DNA of 41,664 bases. Origin: a virus. The notes below the pieces were generated by a model. It was not told where the DNA came from. It saw only the letters and a program-made list of their open reading frames with translations, and did no database searches. Numbering within the stretch: position 1 is the stretch's first letter; each line of letters opens with the position of its first letter. A program made the translations under genes and the position numbers. Where the stretch lies: positions 1-41,664 of IMG/VR virus record IMGVR_UViG_3300042934_000819; one strand, written 5' to 3'. This document shows, in pieces, positions 16,972-25,610 of this stretch.

Positions 16972-17273
16972 ACAGTCCTACCTTTCTACCTTATCGGTAA
17001 TTTGTCTATCAATTAATTTATACTTCCTACAACCTTCATCATTCTCAAGGCATTGATTTTACTATGTTTATTATATATATATTTCTTTTTGGTGAAGATT
17101 GGTGAAGGTAAAATATAAAAGTACTATAGGAAAAATAATATAAAAAAGTTATAGAAACTGAATCACCATGTACACCAATTCGAAATTTTTATCCTTCTAA
17201 GTTTTAGTAATCTCAATGCTTTAAAGGCATTGGTGAAGATTGAAAAATATGGTGATGTACATGATGAAGTTCA
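16972..17273. other. AT-rich non-coding region with iteron-like repeats, possible origin
   Basis: No gene is seen on either strand. TTGGTGAAGATTG occurs twice as an exact 13-bp direct repeat (17089-17101 and 17230-17242), with a further partial copy GGTGAAGG at 17101-17108 and related inverted pieces (CACCATGTACACCAATT at 17165-17181; GGTGATGTACATGATG at 17251-17266). Long A/T runs lie between. Its place next to the primase-helicase gene makes a replication origin plausible. Confidence 0.4.
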
Positions 17274-19655
17274 TCACTTTCTCCAAAATGTTGGCTGCAA
17301 TGCATCCTCCATTTCTTCAGGAGTTGCTACCCCAATTCCAAGCCAATTGTATCTTCTGCTCCTGGTTATTTCCTGAATAAAGCCTTTATCTCTCATTGCT
17401 CTGACAAAGCTCTTGGAAGTAAGAGGTTTATAATTCGATTCCTCACACCATCGCTCATATTCACTATACAATTGGTTTCCCGAACACCTCGCCCTCTCCC
17501 CAACCACACAACAAGTAGAAATAAACTCACCAAACATATCCTGATCCTGCTTATATTCATCAGTAGCAGCTAACACACTTGATGGCGGCTTAAGTCCTTG
17601 TTTCTGCCATTCAATGCAGCCTTCCACAGCCCAACGCAATATAGCTGGGTATTCTTTTTTAAGTTTCTCAGGTAGCTTAACATCCTTCTCTTTATCTGAG
17701 ATATATGCATTGAAAGGTACTATCCTGATTCTACGCCATATTCCTATGTCTGTACCCTTGATGATGGGCAAGTGGTTTACTGCCATCCAAATCTTAAATA
17801 CAGGCTTGTACTCAAATGCATCTGCATAAAGTCTCTTGGCCACAATTAAATCACTGCCGGTGAGCTTCTTAACCAGAGCTTCATTCAACCTTACACCATC
17901 ATTAGTCTCAACTGTGGTTACCAATCTTGAGCCCTGCAGCATAGCAACCTCATTTGATGAATTCTGATTGTTTCTACGCTCAGTAAAGAGCTCCATATCA
18001 GCTGTCTTTGAGTAATCACCCAGGATGTCACTCAACACATTAAACAAAGTTGACTTTCCATTACTGCCGGTACCATGGCACATAAAGAAGCATTGTTCTG
18101 CAGTAGATCCAGTGAGACTATAACCGACAGCTCTCTGGATGAAACTGATGAGCTCTTTATCGCCACAAAATATAGAATTCAGGAAAGTTTCCCATACAGG
18201 AGCTTTTCCAGTTGGGTCATATGAAATAGGAGTAATCTTAGTAATCATATCCCCTCTATCATGCTCCCGGAGCTTTCCTGTCTTAAGGTCAATCGTTCCA
18301 TTATCGACGGCTAAAAGCCAATTACTCTTGTCAAATTCTAATGGATCCACAGGCACACCTGTCAAACTTCTTGCTTGTTTTATCATTGCTTCCATCTTTG
18401 CACTGTCACAGCTCTTGCGCGCATGCTTTAATATAGAATCTCTCTTCTCATCCGGAGCGTTGAAAGCCTCATGGATGATTGCTCTTGCTGTCTGTCTTGC
18501 CATCTCAAATATCTCACCTTTGTTATCCATGCGCCATCGGTTTTTATCCCACACAAGCCATGACTTAAAGGGAAAGCAATACCTTAATCCTTGGCCAAAC
18601 TTCGCAATTAATCTTTCTGCATTGCCGATATCATCCAAGGAGAATGCTTTAGGCTTTTCCTTTTCTTTATCCTTCAGCAGATGCTCAAAGCCATCATCAT
18701 AATCTGGAGGGAAATGCTCTTCTTGTACAACTTGCACCGGATTAGATTTCTTTTGAGTTCTTTCCTTTCGAGGTTCATAGACCTTATCACACTTATCAAT
18801 TGCCTCCTGGATGGTGACGCTGCCATAAGTTCCCCCAGGGCGGCGCTCATCCCACTTCTCTCTATACAAACCTGATCTGCAAAATATCCTATTCATTAGA
18901 TCAGCATCATTTCCTGCCCAGAATGCAAGCATATTACATAGTGCCATATCTGCTTCACTCTGGCTGCTGTATAAGCCATTCCAATTACCATTCATTAGGC
19001 TTTCAAATCTGCTACCATTCTTTGAAGCTATAGCCTTTTCAATAATGGTATCATCAGAAAGCCCAAATACAGAATCATCACTTTTATGTACAGTTTCATT
19101 GTTTTTTGATACATTTTTAGATGATCTCTGCACATTTATATACTTTTGGTGTACGATAGCCAGCTGCTCAGTACATTCATGAATTGTGTCTTTGTCATCG
19201 ATAATGTCACCGGTCATGATGAAATATCTGCCCTTATAGTACAACTCATATTTACCATTACGAGCTCTTCCATCAGGAACGGTACCTTTACAAATTACAT
19301 GAACTCCCTTACCGCTGGCACTCACTTCTGTATAACTATCTAGTGTATTAATAATATCCTGCGCCTCAGGCGTAAGCTCTCCAGTCTCCTTATCACGGCA
19401 TCCGTCAATATCAAACCCAGCATAACCGGACCCCTCAAACTGAAAGCCGACACCTAATAAGGTTTTATCTTTTTTCAATCTATCCATTGCCTGTTTGAAG
19501 CTTCCCCAGGTATCAGGTTCATTTGACATTGCATTGTTACCGGTCTTTGGATTCTTAGGAACTTTTGTGGGCTTGCCTTTACGGTCCTCCATGGTCCAAC
19601 AAACCCACCTATTTAACTGCCTTAATTCATTTGGTATGTTTATAAATTGTTGCAT
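17274..19655 (-). CDS. D5/P4-like primase-helicase
   Basis: A 793-residue replication protein. The frame is open to 19712, but the ATG at 19655 has AGGTGAG upstream while the earlier one has none. Residues 1-170 form a bifunctional primase-polymerase domain: FDIDGC at 81-86 supplies the paired metal-binding Asp and SGKGVH near 115 the phosphate-binding residues. A D5_N-like helical domain follows at about 380-500, then an SF3 helicase with Walker A GTGSNGKST at 528-536. The C-terminal 100 residues are a winged-helix DNA-binding part. It primes and unwinds at the phage origin. The iteron-like region lies directly after it. Confidence 0.92.
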   Translation of the reverse strand: MQQFINIPNELRQLNRWVCWTMEDRKGKPTKVPKNPKTGNNAMSNEPDTWGSFKQAMDRLKKDKTLLGVGFQFEGSGYAGFDIDGCRDKETGELTPEAQDIINTLDSYTEVSASGKGVHVICKGTVPDGRARNGKYELYYKGRYFIMTGDIIDDKDTIHECTEQLAIVHQKYINVQRSSKNVSKNNETVHKSDDSVFGLSDDTIIEKAIASKNGSRFESLMNGNWNGLYSSQSEADMALCNMLAFWAGNDADLMNRIFCRSGLYREKWDERRPGGTYGSVTIQEAIDKCDKVYEPRKERTQKKSNPVQVVQEEHFPPDYDDGFEHLLKDKEKEKPKAFSLDDIGNAERLIAKFGQGLRYCFPFKSWLVWDKNRWRMDNKGEIFEMARQTARAIIHEAFNAPDEKRDSILKHARKSCDSAKMEAMIKQARSLTGVPVDPLEFDKSNWLLAVDNGTIDLKTGKLREHDRGDMITKITPISYDPTGKAPVWETFLNSIFCGDKELISFIQRAVGYSLTGSTAEQCFFMCHGTGSNGKSTLFNVLSDILGDYSKTADMELFTERRNNQNSSNEVAMLQGSRLVTTVETNDGVRLNEALVKKLTGSDLIVAKRLYADAFEYKPVFKIWMAVNHLPIIKGTDIGIWRRIRIVPFNAYISDKEKDVKLPEKLKKEYPAILRWAVEGCIEWQKQGLKPPSSVLAATDEYKQDQDMFGEFISTCCVVGERARCSGNQLYSEYERWCEESNYKPLTSKSFVRAMRDKGFIQEITRSRRYNWLGIGVATPEEMEDALQPTFWRK

Positions 19656-19712
19656 TCTTTGTTTCTCACCTGCCTTTGCGCTTATAGTTAAAAAATATTT
19701 TTTTGGAATCAT

Positions 19713-19740
19713 TTAACAATTTAATATAGTTTGATATTAT
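19713..19740 (+). promoter_or_regulatory. Promoter of the small hydrophobic peptide gene
   Basis: TTAACA (19713-19718), 16 bases, TATTAT (19735-19740): one mismatch to consensus in each box. The predicted start near 19747 coincides with the 5' arm of the inverted repeat at 19749-19761. It points right, against the flanking minus-strand genes. Confidence 0.5.
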
Positions 19741-19748
19741 AAATATAG

Positions 19749-19946
19749 GATGGTCTCGTGGTAGATTCGCAAAAGGAGTCTGATAAATTGAAAAACCTTG
19801 AGTTTGTTAGTATCATACTAAGTATTATAGCTAACACCTTAATCATAATGACTACACTTAAGTAATAACCTAATTATTAAGTTTACTCGAGGGGTTTTTA
19901 TATTCTTTTTTTTTACACTAGAGGGGTGATTCGCCACGAGATCATC
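19749..19946. repeat. 13-bp inverted repeat bracketing a small-peptide transcription unit
   Basis: GATGGTCTCGTGG at 19749-19761 and CCACGAGATCATC at 19934-19946 are complementary over 13 bases with one G-U pair. The heptamer GATTCGC also lies next to each arm as a direct repeat. They bracket the 25-codon gene and its leader. In an RNA starting at about 19747 the arms would join the 5' and 3' ends. No target-site duplication is visible, so a mobile element is less likely. Confidence 0.6.
19788..19865 (+). CDS. 25-residue hydrophobic peptide, type I toxin-like
   Basis: Starts with TTG at 19788, nine bases after AAGGAG. The peptide has a short polar start (MKNLE), a continuous hydrophobic span of about 18 residues (FVSIILSIIANTLIIM), and ends TTLK: size and shape of membrane-acting type I toxins or a tiny membrane regulator. 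It has its own promoter and lies on the strand opposite to all neighbouring genes. Its stop lies in a 9-bp bulged hairpin (19857-19881), followed by T-rich DNA to 19914. A TATAAT facing left at 19824-19829 could start an antisense RNA, but its -35 is poor. The family is not recognised; the toxin role is inference. Confidence 0.5.
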   Translation: MKNLEFVSIILSIIANTLIIMTTLK

Positions 19947-19972
19947 TGTCCCATAATTTTTGTAATGTACAA

Positions 19973-20320
19973 CTATTCTTCATACAATGAAATATCTAAG
20001 CACTCAGTAATTTCTTTTACATTATGGCTATTCTCATCAAAATCCGTATATTGTATTGAAATATATACATTCTTAAAAATGTCTTGTACCTCACAGAAAA
20101 GAGTATTAACTGATTCAATGTCGTAAACGAGCGGTACAATTAAAACTAAATCGTCAATTGGTGCTTCAACATAGTCCCATCCATGAACATCATGTTTTCT
20201 TAGTTGTTTCGCAACAAATTTTTCATTTGCCTTGAACTGTTCTAATGTCACACACACCTTGTTTTCTCCAAGCTGAACTCCTATAGTAAAATCCTCTACT
20301 TCTCTACCGTTATATTTCAA
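19973..20320 (-). CDS. Hypothetical early protein
   Basis: A 115-residue acidic protein from a TTG start at 20320 with GAGAGGAAAA upstream; no ATG start fits. Alternating beta and helical segments, with a DDLVLIVPLVYDIESVN core near residues 57-72. No motif or membrane span, and no family recognised. It is the last gene of the replication run before the plus-strand peptide unit, about 50 bases after the 89-residue gene. Confidence 0.65.
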   Translation of the reverse strand: MKYNGREVEDFTIGVQLGENKVCVTLEQFKANEKFVAKQLRKHDVHGWDYVEAPIDDLVLIVPLVYDIESVNTLFCEVQDIFKNVYISIQYTDFDENSHNVKEITECLDISLYEE

Positions 20321-20369
20321 ATTTTCCTCTCTTTCCGCAACTCATGTTGCACAAAATATTTATACATCG

Positions 20370-20639
20370 CTACTGAAACTTCAAATACTTCTTTACATCA
20401 GATTCATTGACCCCCATGGCCACTAATACATTAACCGCTGCAGTAATAGTTCTCATGAATTCAACTGCTAATGGTTCAAACTTATCTTTTTCTGCTTGAG
20501 GAGTATCTTTATTTTCAAGATATTTAAACATGTTATTTAGTTTAGTAGTCATCTTGTCGAAGTCTAAAAGAGCTTCTTTCTTTTGCTCCTCTGTAGCAGT
20601 TATCACTAAGGTAAATTTATCTTTGTTATAGCTCAGCAT
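20370..20639 (-). CDS. Hypothetical helical early protein
   Basis: An 89-residue, wholly helical, Lys/Glu-rich protein; the ATG at 20639 follows GAGGGGGAAG and begins immediately after the helicase stop, so it is in the same operon and probably co-translated. The LVITATEEQKKEALLDFDKM segment and the C-terminal AAVNVLVAMGVNESDVKKYLKF helix pair suggest a small protein-binding partner. No family recognised. Confidence 0.7.
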   Translation of the reverse strand: MLSYNKDKFTLVITATEEQKKEALLDFDKMTTKLNNMFKYLENKDTPQAEKDKFEPLAVEFMRTITAAVNVLVAMGVNESDVKKYLKFQ

Positions 20640-20640
20640 A

Positions 20641-22044
20641 TTACTTCCCCCTCACTTTTGGATTATTGACGATTTCACAACCTAAAGCTTTATAAACCTT
20701 TAACCTGTCATATCCCCATGTCTTAAGCTGTGGAGTAAGCTTATCTATTATGTCATATACTACTGGTTGCTGCTTTCCTTCCTCAGGCCTCATGATTCTG
20801 CCCACAGCTTGCTGGATGCTTGTTTTGTCCCTTTTAGGTGTTGCCAGTACCAATTTATTCAGCCTCGGGATATCAAGTCCAAGCTTGGCCAACTGATAAG
20901 TAGCAAACAGATAATGATATTGTCCTGAGCGCATATCCTGCATTATCAATTCACGTTCCTTCTTTGGAGTGGTACCGCAAACAAATGCTGCTAGCCTTCC
21001 TTGCTTTTCTATGAATGACTTAAGCATCCTTAAGTGATCCAAGTTATCTCCCAACACTAGGCAATAATCTGTGTTATCAACATGATTGATTAATGTGCTC
21101 TTGAGTATTGCATTACGTCCTGCATCATCCTTCATACATGCTGTCATCACTGCTACATTAAGCATCTCATCCTCTGGCGGCTCATAGAAGAAGTCTGTTG
21201 GTATGAATTCAACCTTTGGTTTCATTGTCATGAGCCTTGGATCACTTTGTTCTACTTCATAAAGCTTAGGTCCTAAAATGTGAAACATGCTCTCAATCAG
21301 TCCATCACTTCTATGCTCACTAGCTGTCAGACCAAAACGATAATATGCGGGAAATTGAGAAATAACACCGTTGAACATCCTCATTTTATTGCCATCACCC
21401 TTGAACACTAGATGGCATTCATCCACAATGATGCAACCAAACTTCTTAACAACTTCTGACAAATCTCTGTTGGCCAAAGTCTGAACTGTAGCAAATGTCA
21501 TGTGACTTCCTATGCTGCACTTATCTCCCTGGATGATTCCAATTTGAGATCCGGATATTCCTAAGAACTTCTTTGCACTCTCCATACTCTGATTCAACAA
21601 GTCTATGGTGTGGGTTATCCATAGGGTAGGTTGCTGCAGCTCGTATACTATACCCATAGCACTTGATGTTTTTCCAGCTCCACACGGCATTATGAAAACT
21701 CCGTTGCCAATTGATTCTCTTGCTTGTACTGGAAATGGTTCTTGGTAATCTCTCAGCTTTGGCTTTTGAGGGTAATAAACAGGAGCTAACTGAACCCTAC
21801 AACTCTGATATGTGCTCATATCTGTCAAATCATATAGCCTATTCATGTACCCCCTGGGTAATATCAGCGTGCCATCTTCTTCACTGTAAAACTTGAGTAT
21901 CTGCTCAGTTCCCCATAATGGCAGTCCCATCTGTTTCTTCTTTATGTACAAAGGATTTTTCATAGTAAGTTCTTTCTTTATGGCCAATAGGATGTGCGCC
22001 GGCACATCCCTCAACCTAATCATGCAATCTATTGTTATTTGCAT
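20641..22044 (-). CDS. SF2 DEAD/DEAH-type helicase
   Basis: A 467-residue helicase. N-terminal DNA-binding part about 1-95; QEPFPVQ (Q-like motif) near 101; Walker A CGAGKT at 121-126; DECH box at about 206-209; GLTASEHR (motif III-like) near 240; and motif VI QQAVGRIMRP near 415. This is the UvsW/ERCC3-like group common in Firmicute phage replication modules, which remodel forks or D-loops. AGGAGGTAG precedes the ATG. It is encoded next to SSB and upstream of the primase-helicase. Confidence 0.92.
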   Translation of the reverse strand: MQITIDCMIRLRDVPAHILLAIKKELTMKNPLYIKKKQMGLPLWGTEQILKFYSEEDGTLILPRGYMNRLYDLTDMSTYQSCRVQLAPVYYPQKPKLRDYQEPFPVQARESIGNGVFIMPCGAGKTSSAMGIVYELQQPTLWITHTIDLLNQSMESAKKFLGISGSQIGIIQGDKCSIGSHMTFATVQTLANRDLSEVVKKFGCIIVDECHLVFKGDGNKMRMFNGVISQFPAYYRFGLTASEHRSDGLIESMFHILGPKLYEVEQSDPRLMTMKPKVEFIPTDFFYEPPEDEMLNVAVMTACMKDDAGRNAILKSTLINHVDNTDYCLVLGDNLDHLRMLKSFIEKQGRLAAFVCGTTPKKERELIMQDMRSGQYHYLFATYQLAKLGLDIPRLNKLVLATPKRDKTSIQQAVGRIMRPEEGKQQPVVYDIIDKLTPQLKTWGYDRLKVYKALGCEIVNNPKVRGK

Positions 22045-22054
22045 TGACTACCTC

Positions 22055-22234
22055 CTAATAAATCTCTACTTTTATTTCTGCTTCATCAAGTTCTCGTTGA
22101 GCAGCTTCCCAAACTTCAAAATCACATGTTAAAGCATTAGGGCAAGTCTTGCATCCTTGATCATCAGGAAGTGCTTTTACTTGAAGTTCACAGAACGTCT
22201 TAAGTAATTCTAAAATTTTTATTACATTATCCAT
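22055..22234 (-). CDS. Small Cys-containing early protein
   Basis: A 59-residue protein, unannotated in long-ORF searches. ATG at 22234 has a textbook AGGAGG five bases upstream. The CKTCPN...TC arrangement (Cys near 28, 31 and 37, plus one at 15) suggests a metal site, followed by a helical acidic C-terminus. It sits tightly between SSB and the helicase. Function unknown. Confidence 0.7.
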   Translation of the reverse strand: MDNVIKILELLKTFCELQVKALPDDQGCKTCPNALTCDFEVWEAAQRELDEAEIKVEIY

Positions 22235-22243
22235 AACTGCCTC

Positions 22244-22660
22244 CTAAAATGGAAGGTCATCTTCTGATTCATCTACAGTAGTGAATCCACTTTCTTTACC
22301 AGAATTGCCCGCTGTAGATGAGGATGAAGCCTGTCCATTTTCTTTTGCCTTATCAAGATAATGAACTTCATCTGCTATAACTTCTGTGGCAAAATGTCTC
22401 TTGCCATCCTGATCGTCCCAACTTCTTGTTTGGATTCTTCCAGATACTGCAACTAGTCTACCTTTTCCAATATATTTACCTGCGTTCTCTGCAGGCTTTC
22501 CAAATACTACTATTGGTATGAAATCGGCATCTGGTTGTCCTTCTACCTTGAACATTCTATTTACTGCTATAGTGAATTTTGCTACTGCTGTATTATTATT
22601 TGCTGTATATCTAACCTCTGGGTCTTTGGTTAATCTACCTACAAGTGCGACTTTATTCAT
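22244..22660 (-). CDS. ssb: Single-stranded DNA-binding protein
   Basis: A 138-residue SSB: the OB-fold begins MNKVALVGRLTKDPEVRYT and ends near residue 105; the Ser/Gly-rich linker leads to the acidic tail ending DDLPF, the partner-binding tip of bacterial SSBs. It coats single-stranded DNA for the helicase, RecT and the primase encoded around it. GGAGGGAT precedes the ATG. Confidence 0.97.
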   Translation of the reverse strand: MNKVALVGRLTKDPEVRYTANNNTAVAKFTIAVNRMFKVEGQPDADFIPIVVFGKPAENAGKYIGKGRLVAVSGRIQTRSWDDQDGKRHFATEVIADEVHYLDKAKENGQASSSSTAGNSGKESGFTTVDESEDDLPF

Positions 22661-22663
22661 CTA

Positions 22664-22819
22664 TTAATATCCCTCCACTACTTTATATTCTGCTACTGCA
22701 ACAAGCTTGCCGGGACTCATTTTCTCAGCACTCTTGTTGTCAAAAGGTATTAAATATATCTCTGCTCTCATTTTCTTTTTCTTCTGCCCTTGTCTGGCAT
22801 TAGATTTTTTTCTTGGCAT
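22664..22819 (-). CDS. Small basic protein
   Basis: A 51-residue protein with a very basic N-terminus (MPRKKSNARQGQKKKKMRAE) followed by a beta-like segment (IYLIPF...LVAVAEYKVVEGY). GTGAGG is upstream of the ATG at 22819. It lies between the RecU-like nuclease and SSB with short spacing on both sides. The basic tail suggests nucleic-acid binding. Family not recognised. Confidence 0.65.
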   Translation of the reverse strand: MPRKKSNARQGQKKKKMRAEIYLIPFDNKSAEKMSPGKLVAVAEYKVVEGY

Positions 22820-22830
22820 ATATATCAACC

Positions 22831-23289
22831 TCACTTAATAATTTTGAATCTCTCTAAATTCCAACCAGCACCTTTACGCTCAAGCTCTTCAAACTCTAGC
22901 ATCTTTATGCTGCCTCGAACTCCACTGCAGACAGCTTCTCTGACATCGACCCAAGGTATAAGGAAAGCTCTCTTTATATCACCATCTATCCATATCCCGA
23001 TAATGAATGCATTGTCAGCTCCAACCTTCTCTACAAAAGAATTTAATCCCCTACGCTCATTCTTGGTAATGCTCTTTGTGTTGTATCCAATTGTGGGCTC
23101 CTTACGCACCTTGATCTCTAGACCATATCCTCCTCCTGGAGGAATAACTAGCTTATCAAATACGGTACCGAATCCAGCATTAATAAATTTGTGATTCCAC
23201 AGCTTGGAGGATTTGAGGGAAGAAGTTATTAACTCCTCCCCCTTTGCGCCCCTCTCAACCTTATCTTTTTGAGTCATCTTATCTGTCAT
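22831..23289 (-). CDS. RecU-like Holliday-junction resolvase / nuclease
   Basis: A 152-residue nuclease-like protein. The GAKGEELITSSLKSS start, the GTVFDKLVIPPGGGYGLEIKVRK segment (Asp, then the E-x-K of a PD-(D/E)xK active site near residues 45-60) and the following SITKNERRGLNSF match the RecU / penicillin-binding-protein-related recombinase group. It would cut recombination or replication intermediates. It lies in the recombination module between SSB and PhageMetallopep; GAGGGAT precedes the ATG. Confidence 0.8.
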   Translation of the reverse strand: MTDKMTQKDKVERGAKGEELITSSLKSSKLWNHKFINAGFGTVFDKLVIPPGGGYGLEIKVRKEPTIGYNTKSITKNERRGLNSFVEKVGADNAFIIGIWIDGDIKRAFLIPWVDVREAVCSGVRGSIKMLEFEELERKGAGWNLERFKIIK

Positions 23290-23292
23290 TCT

Positions 23293-23793
23293 TTATCCCT
23301 CAGTGCCTGTCTCAGGGAACATTGACAACTGTTCATATTCAGAATTTGCTTTAACTAGATTCTGCAGTCCAGTTGTCCAAAGTCCATGTCGTTGAATTAT
23401 GCCAACGAAATCCTCAACTGAATGAAGCTGAATATACCATTTCGGATTTCCTTGTTTGTCATCCTCACCTCTAGCACAGTGCATTAACTCATGATCAAGG
23501 AGTGCTTGCCTTAACTCTGGTTTATTTGCAAACCATATATCACGATTAATGGTTACAACAAAATCATATCCAGTAAGATGCTTCCATTTTGCAGCAACCT
23601 TCTCTGCTTTACCGTAAATAATTCTGCCTTTCAGTTCCCACTTGCCAGTACGAAATAAATATTTAATTCTTGCTTCAGCTAAATGACCATGTATATTATC
23701 AATAAGTCGTGCAGCTAACTCTTGTACCTCTGGCGCATCTTTCAATTCTGCTTTTTCTTTTGGTGGTTTAACTCCCATATTTCTTCTTGCCAT
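23293..23793 (-). CDS. Putative phage metallopeptidase (PhageMetallopep)
   Basis: A 166-residue protein with a clear HExxH zinc-protease motif, HELMH, at 101-105, followed by CARGEDDKQGN and a second conserved HSVEDF near 128, as in the PhageMetallopep family (PF18894). N-terminal helix APEVQELAARLIDNIHGHL and the VAAKWKHLTGYDFVVTINRDIW core are also typical. These proteins occur in the replication modules of many Gram-positive phages; the substrate is unknown. A possible GGGAG lies about 14 bases before the ATG. Confidence 0.85.
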   Translation of the reverse strand: MARRNMGVKPPKEKAELKDAPEVQELAARLIDNIHGHLAEARIKYLFRTGKWELKGRIIYGKAEKVAAKWKHLTGYDFVVTINRDIWFANKPELRQALLDHELMHCARGEDDKQGNPKWYIQLHSVEDFVGIIQRHGLWTTGLQNLVKANSEYEQLSMFPETGTEG

Positions 23794-23958
23794 TTATTTT
23801 CTTTCTCCCTTCTTAAACACTTTTGGTTTATTTGATTGTATATGTATAAAATGGACTTCATCTGGTGTATTTTTTACATATAGCCAGTTCTCTGGATTAA
23901 GTCCTATACTTTTGAGAAACTTCTTCATGTCGAGGGTTAGTCTCTTTCCATGCTTCAT
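23794..23958 (-). CDS. DUF6906-like small protein
   Basis: A 54-residue protein; GGGAGGACAGGCT directly before the ATG at 23958 decides the start. MKHGKRLTL...LKSIGLNPENWLYVKNTPDEVHFIH is the pattern of the DUF6906 family, small proteins widespread in Firmicute phages and conjugative elements. Function unknown. It starts inside the end of the MBL hydrolase region (about 14 bases from its stop). Confidence 0.78.
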   Translation of the reverse strand: MKHGKRLTLDMKKFLKSIGLNPENWLYVKNTPDEVHFIHIQSNKPKVFKKGERK

Positions 23959-23971
23959 AGCCTGTCCTCCC

Positions 23972-24700
23972 TTAAAATGGTTGCATCTCAAAATCGATAT
24001 GCTTGCCTGCAGTGGCAACTTGCGTTTCTATCTTTGTCTGCTCTGTTATCTCCCTGATCATCCTATTTGCATCTGAATTATTGTTTGATAAGTGAAGCAG
24101 TACAATCTTTCTGACACTTGCCATATCATTTGCAGCTAGAAAATCTTTAACATTCTCAAGACTGAAATGACTTTCCTTAAGCCGATTCCTGATGACGCTA
24201 TCCTCTATCAAGTCAGCAATGTGGTTGCACTCAATCATGATGTAATGCAGACCGCTGAATTTATATTTGATGTAGTATGTATCAGTTGCAAACAGTATCT
24301 TCTCTTTAGTCTTTTTATCTTGAATAATGTAGCCCACAGGCTCAGCACAGTCATGCTGCACTGAGAAAGGAAGTATAATAAACTGCCCTATCTCAAACTG
24401 CATGAAGCCGTCCCCCTTATACCGGTGAGTTATTAATCTGTGACTTTTCAACCTCAAAGCATCCTTAGTTCCTTTGCTCATATATACATCGATGCTTTTG
24501 TTGATTAAATCCGGGACTGCTTTGCTGTGGTCTTGATGTTCATGAGTTATAATGCACCCAACTACATCACTAAAGTTAAAATCTACAGCCTTTTGAATAT
24601 CCCTATAGCTGACACCACACTCTATTATTAGCTTTTGACCTTCAGCAGTAAGGATGTAACAATTACCCTTACTGCTGCTGCCAATTACCTGGAGCTCCAT
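23972..24700 (-). CDS. MBL-fold metallo-hydrolase (YycJ/WalJ-like)
   Basis: A 242-residue metallo-beta-lactamase-fold protein: the HEHQDH metal motif at 53-58, preceded by IIECGVSYRDIQKAV, then QHDCAEPVGY near 114 and ATDTYYIKY with the bridging Asp near 138, and LLHLSNNNSDANR near 203 with a later His. The family includes the YycJ-type exonucleases encoded beside RecT in phages, so a DNA-processing nuclease is a reasonable inference. GAGGTTTCTA precedes the ATG, which overlaps the RecT stop. Confidence 0.88.
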   Translation of the reverse strand: MELQVIGSSSKGNCYILTAEGQKLIIECGVSYRDIQKAVDFNFSDVVGCIITHEHQDHSKAVPDLINKSIDVYMSKGTKDALRLKSHRLITHRYKGDGFMQFEIGQFIILPFSVQHDCAEPVGYIIQDKKTKEKILFATDTYYIKYKFSGLHYIMIECNHIADLIEDSVIRNRLKESHFSLENVKDFLAANDMASVRKIVLLHLSNNNSDANRMIREITEQTKIETQVATAGKHIDFEMQPF

Positions 24701-25608
24701 TAGAAACCTCTCTCATCTTCATCATCTGAAGTTGGAGCAGGATCAGAAACTAGGGCTGCGTCTTGAGAAGGTGGATCAATAATTTCATCAGGATCTACTG
24801 TGAACACTGGTATAATATCAATTATCTCTCTATTTGCATTGTCAGCTATTTCTTCTGCAACCTGTGCATCCTGCAGCTCATCAGAAACCTTCTTAGCAAA
24901 TTGAACTATAATATTGCGATCATCTGAGGTATTAATAATTGTCTTGGCTGCCTTATTGATTACAGTACGTTTGCACATCTCAACAGGGAATTTTCCGTGA
25001 GTGCTATCTTCTTTAACTGCCCCGTTCTCAAGTACCGGTTTAACAATGCTTTGCTTCCAGCTCTGCTTGATATCATCGATCGTCATAATTACAGCTTCTT
25101 CACGTCCATCCCTATATGTGATTACTGCATATGCCGCTACAATTTCATTCTTCTTGATATTCCCGAGCTCTTGCTCATGTTGGGTGACTATAGTCCTGCC
25201 TTTTTTCTTTTCATACTTGAAGGTATCGCCTTTGTAAACAACGTCAGCATAGATGTCTTCAAGTTCCTCGTTTACAGTTTTAGCAACGTGTACAGCTCCA
25301 AAATAGGATCTCATCAATGTGAGCTGGTTGCCATATGCCACAAAATAACATTGTTTCTTATCTGGATTAAGTCCCTGAACAGCCATGCTCAACAATGAGT
25401 TTGCGATGCTGTCCTTTGTACAGCTCTCCAATACAGGCCGTTGGGCTCTATCCTTTGTATTCTGCAGTACCAGCCAAGCACTCTTCAGAGCATTCTGCGG
25501 AACATAATTTGCAGGAAACTGCAGCTCTCCACTCTGGCTTAATGCCTTAATCTTTGCTTCAACTAAATCTATGGTGTCTTTTTTAACTACTAGCTTGTTA
25601 TCACTCAT
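24700..25608 (-). CDS. recT: RecT single-strand annealing protein
   Basis: A 302-residue RecT-family recombinase. Conserved blocks are SIANSLLSMAVQGLNPDKKQCYFVAYG (about 68-93), LMRSYFGAVHVAK (about 98-110) and the ADVVYKGDTF block near 125; the C-terminal 60 residues are acidic and probably bind SSB or partner proteins. It anneals complementary single strands in phage recombination. TTGGAGGGATAAAC precedes the ATG. It is encoded between the SbcC-like ATPase and the MBL hydrolase, which together may do the work of a RecE-type exonuclease, since no RecE is present. Confidence 0.95.
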   Translation of the reverse strand: MSDNKLVVKKDTIDLVEAKIKALSQSGELQFPANYVPQNALKSAWLVLQNTKDRAQRPVLESCTKDSIANSLLSMAVQGLNPDKKQCYFVAYGNQLTLMRSYFGAVHVAKTVNEELEDIYADVVYKGDTFKYEKKKGRTIVTQHEQELGNIKKNEIVAAYAVITYRDGREEAVIMTIDDIKQSWKQSIVKPVLENGAVKEDSTHGKFPVEMCKRTVINKAAKTIINTSDDRNIIVQFAKKVSDELQDAQVAEEIADNANREIIDIIPVFTVDPDEIIDPPSQDAALVSDPAPTSDDEDERGF

Positions 25609-25610
25609 GT

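Noticed and set aside
18139-18702. Plus-strand 187-codon frame opposite the primase-helicase
   Set aside because: Shadow of the conserved helicase domain; low-complexity Ser/Leu composition and no upstream Shine-Dalgarno.
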